Source: Enterococcus ureilyticus
GTDB lineage: Bacteria; Bacillota; Bacilli; Lactobacillales; Enterococcaceae
Direction: 5' to 3'
Assembly: GCF_001730315.1 (NCBI RefSeq)
Contig: NZ_MIKC01000002.1
Coordinates: 90,622-154,621, forward strand
DNA: 64,000 bases
Both the position numbers and the translations under genes were made by a program. This document shows, piece by piece, positions 56,238 to 64,000 of this stretch (its first letter is position 1; the number at the start of each line of letters is the position of its first letter). The notes beneath the pieces were generated by a model. It was given only the letters and a program-made list of their open reading frames with translations, did not search any database and was not told the DNA's origin.

Positions 56238-57326
56238 ATGAATCAATCATTAATAGTAAGAGGGGCACCGCAAGAATATGAATGCCGAGTGGGTGCGTGG
56301 GATAGTTTGGAAGAGCACTTAAATAGAAGAAACATTAAGTGTGTCATGATTTTACATGGGAAAGACTCGTGGGAAGCAGCTAAACCATACTTTCCTACTT
56401 TCATGCATATAGATACATGTTTTGTTGAGTATGGTGGAGAATGTACGGATGAAAAAACAGCAGAGCTAAAAGCGATTTTTGAGCAAAAAGAGTTAGATGG
56501 GATCATAGCTGTAGGTGGTGGGAAAATTGCAGACTTAGGTAAAGCGATTGCGAATCAGTGCCAAACGCCGATTTTAATTTTACCTACATTAGCGGCTACT
56601 TGTGCGGCTTATACCCCCCTAAGTGTCATCTATAATACAGATGGTTCGATGGACCGTTACGATGTATTTCCTATCAGTAATGCCTTAGTTTTGATTGAAC
56701 CAAAGGTGATCTTGACCTCTCCAAGCGAGTTGATGATTGCAGGGATTGGCGATACGGTTGCAAAATGGTATGAAGCAGATGCAATGATCTCACAGTTAGC
56801 AACCCAACCAATTGAAATTCAAGTGTCCGCATTCGCTGCTAAAAAATGTCGTGATGTGTTGCTTCGTGATAGTCAAGAAGCGTTGAAGGCCATGGCACAA
56901 AAAGAAATCAATCAAGCCTTCTTAAATGTTGTAGAAACGAATATTTTACTTGGCGGAATGGTTGGCGGCTTTGGGGATGATTATGGACGGACGGCAGGAG
57001 CGCACTCGATTCATGATGCGTTGACGATTTTACCAGAAAGCCATCAACAACTACATGGAAATAAAGTAGCCTATGGTGTGTTTGTTCAATTGGTAATCGA
57101 AAATAAATGGGATGAGATCGAACGATTGATTCCATTTTATCAAAGCTTGAAGTTACCTGTTTCTTTAAAAGCGATGAATATGGTTTTATCTGAATTCGAT
57201 TACGAGCAAGTTGCAGAACGCGCTTGCGAGTCGCATGAAACCATTCATTATATGAAAGAAAAAATCACACCAGACGTTGTAAAAAATGCGATGATGGCAT
57301 TAGAAACAGCAATGAAGAACAAATAA
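56238..57326 (+). CDS. Iron-containing alcohol dehydrogenase family oxidoreductase (HcxA/GldA-like)
   Basis: A 362-residue NAD(P)-dependent dehydrogenase of the glycerol dehydrogenase group. It shows GGGKIADLGKA for nucleotide binding and the metal ligands Asp in GIGDTVAKW, His in GAHSIHD and His in LHGNKVAYG. Length and sequence resemble HcxA (YbdH), which acts on 2-oxo acids, more than GldA itself. The start is the ATG at 56238 with GAAAGG 9 bases upstream; a longer reading from 56166 adds an unrelated stretch without a site. Confidence 0.85.
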   Translation: MNQSLIVRGAPQEYECRVGAWDSLEEHLNRRNIKCVMILHGKDSWEAAKPYFPTFMHIDTCFVEYGGECTDEKTAELKAIFEQKELDGIIAVGGGKIADLGKAIANQCQTPILILPTLAATCAAYTPLSVIYNTDGSMDRYDVFPISNALVLIEPKVILTSPSELMIAGIGDTVAKWYEADAMISQLATQPIEIQVSAFAAKKCRDVLLRDSQEALKAMAQKEINQAFLNVVETNILLGGMVGGFGDDYGRTAGAHSIHDALTILPESHQQLHGNKVAYGVFVQLVIENKWDEIERLIPFYQSLKLPVSLKAMNMVLSEFDYEQVAERACESHETIHYMKEKITPDVVKNAMMALETAMKNK

Positions 57327-57345
57327 ATGAATTAAAAACTCAACG

Positions 57346-57387
57346 AAACTAGAGACAAACGATTGTATACTTGCCTCTAGTTTTTAT
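57346..57387 (+). terminator. Terminator after the dehydrogenase
   Basis: AAACTAGAGaCAA pairs with TTGcCTCTAGTTT, followed by TTATT. Confidence 0.75.
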
Positions 57388-57490
57388 TGTCTAAGGATAT
57401 ACTAAAGAAAGCCTGTAAAACCTTGCAAATACGAATAAAAAAAAGTATGATGATTGAAGTGTAAATTTGTAAAAGAAAGTAGGGAAATGA

Positions 57491-58636
<1,146 letters not shown>

Positions 58637-58718
58637 AAAAATGATCAAAAGACTAGTGTTGAACAAGAAATTTTGTTACAGTAAACTAGTGATTATACGA
58701 TAGAGAGGTGAATACAAA

Positions 58719-59090
58719 ATGGGCGGAGGACTTTCGTTTATTTTACCATTAATTCTTTTAGCAGGAATGATGTTTTTTATGACTCGTTCGCAAAAGAAAC
58801 AACAAAATGAACGTCAAACACTTTTAGATGCAATGAAAGTGGGCGATGACGTTGTAACGATTGGGGGATTACATGGTGTAATCTCTGAAATCGACAATGA
58901 CAAAAAGACTGTACTGATTGATTGTGAAGGAATTATCCTTGAATTTGATCGTGCAGCAATTAAAACAGTTAAACCAGGTACAGTAGTAGCGAATGATAGT
59001 GATGTTACTGTAGTTGAAACGCCAGAAGAAACAATCGTTGAAGAGACAACGGTTGAGACAACTTCTGAAAACAACGAAACGAAAGAATAA
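58719..59090 (+). CDS. yajC: Preprotein translocase subunit YajC
   Basis: A 123-residue membrane protein of the SecDF-YajC complex: one N-terminal helix (about residues 4-22), then MTRSQKKQQNER and the conserved VGDDVVTIGGLHGVI core, with a Thr/Val/Glu-rich tail. GAGAGGTG lies 9 bases before the ATG. Found after tgt in most Firmicutes. Confidence 0.95.
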   Translation: MGGGLSFILPLILLAGMMFFMTRSQKKQQNERQTLLDAMKVGDDVVTIGGLHGVISEIDNDKKTVLIDCEGIILEFDRAAIKTVKPGTVVANDSDVTVVETPEETIVEETTVETTSENNETKE

Positions 59091-59115
59091 ATTCCAGCTT
59101 GCTGGAATTTTTTCT
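59089..59115 (+). terminator. Terminator of yajC
   Basis: AAATTCCAGC pairs with GCTGGAATTT around TT, then six T. It begins inside the yajC stop codon. Confidence 0.85.
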
Positions 59116-59182
59116 TTCTAAAGCACATATAAAGAATAGCATAGATCATTTTTTACAAAGAGGAGGGAGAACCATCGAAACG

Positions 59183-59455
59183 TTGTCGTGGCATCAAAAG
59201 TTCTTATTAAAAAAAGAATTAAAAATCACTTGCCGATCGTTTCAGCAACTTGGTTATTCATCAGTCAATGAAATAGAATTGATGAATTACCTCGTTTCTT
59301 ATCGTTGGAAAAAGAAAGCTCCATCGTCTATCAAGGCTTGTCGCGAAGACATTTTACATATTGAACCAAACGAGTTCTTTGATTATCAACAATTGATTGC
59401 ACAAACAAGCAACTTAACGATCAAAGATTGGCATGATTTAACGGATTTATTCTAG
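59183..59455 (+). CDS. ComN-like post-transcriptional regulator
   Basis: About 90 residues with the Post_transc_reg (ComN) pattern: FQQLGYSSVNEIELMNYLVSYRWKK then a DILHIEPNEFFDYQQL region. B. subtilis ComN acts on comE mRNA and lies near yajC. The start is uncertain: the strong AGGAGGGAG site is followed 7 bases on by ATC (59174), not ATG, GTG or TTG; the first usual start is TTG at 59183, spaced about 13. A TTG at 59099 lies inside the yajC terminator and is unlikely. Confidence 0.7.
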   Translation: MSWHQKFLLKKELKITCRSFQQLGYSSVNEIELMNYLVSYRWKKKAPSSIKACREDILHIEPNEFFDYQQLIAQTSNLTIKDWHDLTDLF

Positions 59456-59480
59456 TATAGAATAAATTCGTTTTTTCTTT
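59442..59480 (+). terminator. Terminator after the ComN-like gene
   Basis: CGGATTTATTCTA pairs with TAGAATAAATTCG (one G-U) around GTA, followed by six T; overlaps the stop codon. Confidence 0.85.
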
Positions 59481-59531
59481 TAGTACGATAAAAAACGCTT
59501 ACGATAATAAGTTGAATAAAAATAGGCTTAA

Positions 59532-59549
59532 ATGTGAAAAAAATCACAA
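59532..59549. promoter_or_regulatory. Rex operator 1 upstream of adhE
   Basis: ATGTGAAAAAAATCACAA matches the Rex consensus TTGTGAAnnnnTTCACAA except at two positions. It lies just upstream of the -35. Confidence 0.75.
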
Positions 59550-59556
59550 TAAACTA

Positions 59557-59585
59557 TTTACAAGAAAAAAATAATGTTGTATGAT
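59557..59585 (+). promoter_or_regulatory. Promoter of adhE
   Basis: TTTACA, 17-base spacer, TATGAT, 60 bases before the start codon. Confidence 0.75.
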
Positions 59586-59589
59586 ATTT

Positions 59590-59607
59590 ATGTGAAATGG
59601 TTAACAA
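59590..59607. promoter_or_regulatory. Rex operator 2 upstream of adhE
   Basis: ATGTGAAATGGTTAACAA agrees with the Rex consensus except at two positions and covers the transcription start region. Confidence 0.6.
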
Positions 59608-59644
59608 ACAAAAATAAATTACTTATTTTTCTAGGAGGATCACA

Positions 59645-62242
59645 ATGGCTAAAACAATGAAGCAAGAAGAGACGAAAACTGTTGATGTACCAGCAATGAT
59701 TGATGAGTTAGCAAAAAAAGCAAATGTTGCTTTAAAAGAAATGGAAGACTTCGATCAAGAAAAAGTCGACCACATTGTGCACCAAATGGCAATGGCAGCA
59801 TTAGACCAACATATGCCTTTAGCAAAAATGGCTGTAGAAGAAACTGGCCGTGGAATTTATGAAGATAAAGCAATCAAAAATATGTACGCTTCAGAATATA
59901 TTTGGAACAGCATCAAACATGATAAAACTGTTGGGGTCATCAACAAAGATGACCAAACAGGTTTAATTGAAATTGCTGAACCAGTAGGTGTGGTTTGTGG
60001 TGTTACACCGACAACAAATCCAACATCAACAACGATTTTTAAAGCATTGATTTCCATCAAAACACGTAACCCAATCGTATTTGCTTTCCACCCAAGTGCG
60101 CAAAAATGTTCTGCAGAAGCGGCTCGTATCGTTCGGGATGCTGCAATCAAAGCGGGTGCTCCTGAAAACTGTGTACAATGGATCGAACAACCTTCATTAG
60201 AAGCTACTTCAGGTTTGATGAATCATCCTGGAATCGCAATCGTTTTAGCTACTGGTGGTGCCGGCATGGTGAAATCAGCTTATTCAACTGGTAAACCAGC
60301 ATTAGGTGTTGGACCAGGTAATGTTCCTTCATATATTGAAAAAACAGCGAAAATCAAACGCGCAGTCAACGATTTGATCGTTTCTAAATCATTTGACAAC
60401 GGAATGATTTGTGCTTCTGAACAAGCTGTAATTGTAGATAAAGAAGTTTATGCAGCTGTAAAAGCTGAATTTGAAGCACATCAAGTGTACTTCGTTAAAC
60501 CAAACGAATTACAAAAATTAGAAGATGCCGTTATGAACGAAGGAAAATATGCAGTAAATCCTGCGATCGTTGGGTACTCTGCTGAACATATCGCAGAACT
60601 TGCTGGCATCAAAGTACCAAAAGGCACTAAAATATTAGTTGCTGAAATCGAAGGTGCTGGAGCTGAATATCCATTGTCACGTGAAAAACTATCGCCAGTT
60701 TTAGCGATGATGAAAGCTCAAAATTCAGAGCATGCTTTTGATTTATGTGAAGCAATGCTTGAACTAGGCGGGTTAGGTCATACTGCTGTGATCCATACAG
60801 AAGATGAAGATCTACAAGTTAAATTTGGATTACGTATGAAAGCGTGCCGTATCTTAGTGAACTCTCCATCAGCTGAAGGCGGAATCGGTAATATCTATAA
60901 CGAAATGATTCCTTCATTAACATTAGGTTGTGGTTCGTATGGTAAAAACTCAGTCTCTAAAAACGTATCTGCTGTTAACTTGATCAACGTCAAAACTGTA
61001 GCGAAACGGAGAAATAATATGCAATGGTTTAAATTACCACCAAAAATTTTCTTTGAAAAAAATTCATTACAATACCTACAAAAAATGGAAAATGTTGAAC
61101 GTGTTATGATCGTTTGTGATCCAGGAATGGTTCAATTTGGTTATGCAGACACAGTTCGTAAAGAATTACAAAAACGTAAAAACGACGTTCAAATCGAAGT
61201 ATTCTCAGCAGTAGAACCAAATCCATCTACAAATACAGTGTATGCTGGAACAAAAGTTATGGTTGATTTTGAACCAGATACGATCATCGCTTTAGGTGGC
61301 GGATCTGCAATGGATGCAGCCAAAGGCATGTGGATGTTCTATGAGCACCCAGATACAGAATTCTTTGGCGCTAAACAAAAATTCTTAGATATCCGTAAAC
61401 GTACGTACAAAATTGAAAAAGCAGTTAAAACACAATTTGTATGTATCCCAACAACATCAGGTACAGGTTCAGAAGTAACACCATTTGCCGTTATCACGGA
61501 TAGTGATACTCATGTAAAGTATCCATTAGCTGATTATGCATTGACACCAGATGTTGCGATCATCGATCCACAATTTGTCATGTCAGTTCCAGCTTCTGTA
61601 ACAGCTGATACTGGGATGGACGTTTTAACACATGCAATCGAGTCTTACGTTTCAGTAATGGCTTCTGATTACACTCGTGGCTTAAGTTTACAAGCAATCA
61701 AATTAGTCTTTGAACATTTAGAAAATTCAGTGAAACGTCCAGATGCAGAAAGTCGTGAAAAAATGCATAATGCATCAACAATGGCTGGTATGGCATTTGC
61801 CAATGCATTCTTAGGAATTTGTCACTCTGTAGCTCATAAAATTGGTGGAGAATATGGGATTCCTCACGGACGTACAAATGCGATTTTATTACCGCATATT
61901 ATCCGTTACAATGCCAAAGATCCTTCAAAACATGCAATGTTCCCTAAATATGACTACTTCCGTGCTGACACAGATTACGCTGATATCGCGAAATTCTTAG
62001 GTCTTAAAGGGAAAAATACAGCCGAATTAGTGGATGCATTAGCAACAGCTGTATACGATTTAGGCGTATCTGTTGGAATCGATATGAACTTGAAAGCACA
62101 AGGTGTGACACAAGAAATTCTTGATTCAACTGTTGATCACATGGCTGAATTAGCTTACGAAGATCAATGTACAACAGCAAATCCAAAAGAACCATTGATC
62201 AGTGAATTAAAACAAATCATTATCGATGCTTATAATGGCTAG
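59645..62242 (+). CDS. adhE: Bifunctional acetaldehyde-CoA/alcohol dehydrogenase AdhE
   Basis: An 865-residue fused enzyme converting acetyl-CoA to ethanol with two NADH. The aldehyde dehydrogenase half (about residues 1-450) has GVTPTTNPTST and the catalytic Cys in NGMICASEQ. The iron alcohol dehydrogenase half (about 470-865) has GGGSAMDAAKGMW, TSGTGSEVTPF and the metal-binding His region HSVAHKIGGEYGIPHG. It forms spirosomes in relatives. AGGAGG is 7 bases before the ATG. Two Rex operators fit NADH-responsive control during fermentation. Confidence 0.97.
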   Translation: MAKTMKQEETKTVDVPAMIDELAKKANVALKEMEDFDQEKVDHIVHQMAMAALDQHMPLAKMAVEETGRGIYEDKAIKNMYASEYIWNSIKHDKTVGVINKDDQTGLIEIAEPVGVVCGVTPTTNPTSTTIFKALISIKTRNPIVFAFHPSAQKCSAEAARIVRDAAIKAGAPENCVQWIEQPSLEATSGLMNHPGIAIVLATGGAGMVKSAYSTGKPALGVGPGNVPSYIEKTAKIKRAVNDLIVSKSFDNGMICASEQAVIVDKEVYAAVKAEFEAHQVYFVKPNELQKLEDAVMNEGKYAVNPAIVGYSAEHIAELAGIKVPKGTKILVAEIEGAGAEYPLSREKLSPVLAMMKAQNSEHAFDLCEAMLELGGLGHTAVIHTEDEDLQVKFGLRMKACRILVNSPSAEGGIGNIYNEMIPSLTLGCGSYGKNSVSKNVSAVNLINVKTVAKRRNNMQWFKLPPKIFFEKNSLQYLQKMENVERVMIVCDPGMVQFGYADTVRKELQKRKNDVQIEVFSAVEPNPSTNTVYAGTKVMVDFEPDTIIALGGGSAMDAAKGMWMFYEHPDTEFFGAKQKFLDIRKRTYKIEKAVKTQFVCIPTTSGTGSEVTPFAVITDSDTHVKYPLADYALTPDVAIIDPQFVMSVPASVTADTGMDVLTHAIESYVSVMASDYTRGLSLQAIKLVFEHLENSVKRPDAESREKMHNASTMAGMAFANAFLGICHSVAHKIGGEYGIPHGRTNAILLPHIIRYNAKDPSKHAMFPKYDYFRADTDYADIAKFLGLKGKNTAELVDALATAVYDLGVSVGIDMNLKAQGVTQEILDSTVDHMAELAYEDQCTTANPKEPLISELKQIIIDAYNG

Positions 62243-62253
62243 TCGAATATAGT

Positions 62254-62290
62254 AAGAAGAGCGACGTAAAAGTTGCTCTTCTTTTTTTAT
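62254..62290 (+). terminator. Terminator of adhE
   Basis: AAGAAGAGCgAC pairs with GTtGCTCTTCTT, followed by T run. Confidence 0.9.
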
Positions 62291-62332
62291 TTAGAGGTAT
62301 AATAAAGTCAAAAGAAATGGGAGCGATGTAAG

Positions 62333-62782
62333 ATGACGATTAGAGAAGCAACGTTAGAAGATGTAGAAGCAATCAATCAGCTAAATACTGGTCCATTAAA
62401 TCACGAATATCCCTTGGCCGATGCAAAAAAACAGTTGTGCTATTTATTATCTTCTCCAGTAAATAAATTATTTGTGAAAGAGTTAGATGAAAAGGTTGTG
62501 GGCTATATTCAATTAAGTGAATATGTTAGCACATATGCGCCTAGATTAATGAATGTTTTAGCACTTGTGGTAGCTGAGGATTTCCATAGTCAAGGGCTAG
62601 GAAAAGCCCTGCTTGATTATGCAGAGCAATGGGCAAAGGAACAAGGTGTTAAAGGGATAAGGTTAAACTCGGGTGTAGAAAGAACCGCAGCCCATAAATT
62701 TTATGAGAAGCAAGAGTATGTGAGAGTGAAAAATCAAGTCAATTTCAGAAAATTATTTAACGAAAGAATCTCAAAAGAGTAA
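62333..62782 (+). CDS. GNAT-family N-acetyltransferase
   Basis: A 149-residue acetyl-CoA-dependent acetyltransferase. The GNAT core shows VVAEDFHSQGLGKALLDYAEQ (acetyl-CoA-binding Q/RxxGxG/A) and the closing ERTAAHKFYEKQEY. Substrate unknown. GGGAGCG lies before the ATG. Confidence 0.88.
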   Translation: MTIREATLEDVEAINQLNTGPLNHEYPLADAKKQLCYLLSSPVNKLFVKELDEKVVGYIQLSEYVSTYAPRLMNVLALVVAEDFHSQGLGKALLDYAEQWAKEQGVKGIRLNSGVERTAAHKFYEKQEYVRVKNQVNFRKLFNERISKE

Positions 62783-62905
62783 TCAAAAAAATGAAAGTTT
62801 TTCTTATTCATTATCAAAAATATAGCCGCTTCTATATAATAAAAGTAGAACAAATCCAATTGAAGAAAATGAACAATTAGGTTTATCAAGAAAGGATGAT
62901 CCGAA

Positions 62906-63767
62906 ATGCCAAAATTTTCTCCATGTTTGTGGTTTGATGGGAAAGTAGAAGAAGTGGCTGAATTTTATGTTCATGCTTTTGAACAAAGTAAAATCAACAA
63001 GGCCGATTATTATGTAGATAGTGAACATCAACCAAAAGGATCAGTTTTTGACTATAGAGCTGACACTTGCAGGACAAGAAGTTATTTTGCTAAATGGTGG
63101 ATCAGATTTTTCATTTACCCCCTCAATCTCTCTTTTTGTAGAGTGTGAAACGGAAGAACAAATTGATAAATTATGGGAAACGTTAAGTTTCAATGGCAAG
63201 GTATTGATGGAATTTGGGCCCTATCCATTCAGTGAAAAGTATGGCTGGTTGGAAGATCAATATGGCGTTTTTTGGCAACTGGTTTTGACGTGAAGGACGC
63301 AGTCGACTACACCAAGCTTTTTGTTTTCGGGAGAGCAGTTTGTAAAGGCAGAGGCAGCTATGCATTAGTGGATCGAGATTTTTGGTGAGGGAGAAGTAGA
63401 GTATGTCAAAAAAAATCCAGATGGTACTGTTGCTCAAGCTTTATTCACAATGCATGGACAATCCTTTCGAGTGATGGATAGTGGTGAAACACATGTTTTT
63501 ACCTTTTCAATGGCTACTTCATTTTATGTCTATTGTAAAGATCAAGCTGAAATCGATCGTTTATGGAAAGCTGTGACATCAAGAGGAAAAGAATGGCCGT
63601 GTGGGTGGATGGAAGATGAGTATAATGTATGTTGGCAAACGGTTACGAAAGATATGGATATGTTATTCGATAACTCAGATCCTGAAAGAGCTTATCGAGT
63701 CATGCAAGAGTTGTATAAAATGAAACGAATCGACATAACTACGTTGAGACGAGCGTATGAAGGATAA
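62906..63767 (+). pseudogene. Broken PhnB/VOC-family gene with two modules
   Basis: The first module starts FSPCLWFDGKVEEVAEFYVHAF and changes frame at a run of five T (63045-63049); removing one T restores VLTIELTLAGQ through to YGVFWQLVLT. A second module (from about 63293) lacks its first strand, starts KDAVDYTKLF, then meets an in-frame TAG and another shift. It is intact from about 63393 (GEGEVEYVKKNPDGT) to the stop at 63767, with HVFTFSMATSF and GWMEDEYNVCWQ. The intact form would be a YdhK/PhnB-like glyoxalase-fold protein. At least three lesions; decay may relate to the IS element beside it. Confidence 0.75.
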
Positions 63768-63791
63768 ATTAAAAAGAAGATTGGGCTTTTT

Positions 63792-64000
63792 TGATGTGAC
63801 CCCCAAAAGTTGTACGTGGAAAATACAATTTTGGAGGTTATTTTTTATGAGTTATTATGAGGTAGAATTCAAATTAAAGCTAGTGAAAGAGTACCTAGAA
63901 GGCCCTCTGGGCGGACGAGCCTTGGCTAAAAAATACGGACTCCCATCAAATGCCTTAATTTACAATTGGAAACACTCCTATCAATTATTTGGGAAAGAAG
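63792..64000 (+). mobile_element. Start of an IS3-family insertion sequence
   Basis: A terminal-repeat-like TGATGTGACCCCCAAAAGTT is followed by a transposase gene, as expected for IS3/IS150-group elements. The element is cut by the window edge, so its far repeat and target duplication cannot be seen. Confidence 0.75.
63848..64000 (+). CDS. IS3-family transposase OrfA (partial)
   Basis: The first 51 codons encode the helix-turn-helix of an IS150-type OrfA: FKLKLVKEYLEGPLGGRALAKKYG, then a WKHSY stretch. TTGGAGG is 9 bases before the ATG. Open to the window end; a downstream OrfB with a DDE domain is expected. Confidence 0.85.

Noticed and set aside
59488..59510. cre site upstream of adhE (AAAACGCTTACG)
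   Set aside because: The conserved TG and flanking bases do not fit; at least three mismatches.
59649..60150. Long minus-strand frames inside adhE and similar antisense frames in other genes
   Set aside because: They mirror codon bias of the real genes, lack binding sites and match no family.

Overview
The window reads as low-GC Firmicutes chromosome, most likely Enterococcus of the E. faecalis-like group. This rests on AT-rich intergenic DNA, strong GGAGG ribosome binding sites, and the gene families present: Mga-type regulator, OpuC osmoprotectant transporter, KimA and Kup potassium importers, bifunctional AdhE, L-2-hydroxyisocaproate dehydrogenase, an FPxTG-anchored protein and a MET-box in front of metE. 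I saw no rRNA, tRNA or CRISPR array. The only mobile element is the start of an IS3-family insertion sequence cut by the right edge. The species is an inference.

Layout. 1-5 kb: LysM protein, a type I signal peptidase with a long basic tail, then a divergent pair of Mga-like regulator and NADH oxidase/peroxidase-like flavoprotein whose redox cysteine is serine. 5-17.5 kb: YhgE/Pip protein, CDF metal exporter, membrane MutS-like ATPase, KimA, and the opuCABCD operon on the minus strand. 17.5-23.7 kb: a BcsA-like processive glycosyltransferase with a lipoprotein and a secreted protein, then PadR/DUF4097 and a TPR protein. 23.7-27.1 kb: an intergenic region with a candidate small RNA, a VOC dioxygenase-like gene, queA and spx. 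27.4-31.3 kb: a compact class II lanthipeptide locus (LanM plus a 55-residue precursor not previously obvious as a gene) beside an Xre regulator and a small membrane protein. 31.3-43.7 kb: a catabolite-controlled short transcript, Ca2+-type P-ATPase, a yybP-ykoY (Mn2+) riboswitch followed by kup, a CNNM/CorC protein, HicDH, QueH and metE-metF. 44.1-52.5 kb: an eight-gene SipW/BsaA-type matrix locus. 52.5-64 kb: aminotransferase, glutamine-type ABC transporter, HcxA-like dehydrogenase, tgt-yajC-comN, adhE, acetyltransferase, a broken VOC gene and the IS3 end.

How the genes work together. The matrix locus is the most interesting block. It holds an ER-type signal peptidase (Ser/His), three TasA/BsaA-like secreted proteins with SipW-style signal peptides, one FPxTG wall-anchored protein that could tether them, a large DUF5057-like surface protein, a small membrane protein, and a membrane-bound protein built from a serine-recombinase fold that has lost its catalytic serine. 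The last is a plausible dedicated regulator. The lanthipeptide locus encodes a precursor with one cysteine, predicting one thioether ring. KimA, Kup and OpuC (with CBS domains on OpuCA) form an osmotic and potassium theme. QueA, QueH and Tgt are three queuosine genes at separate places.
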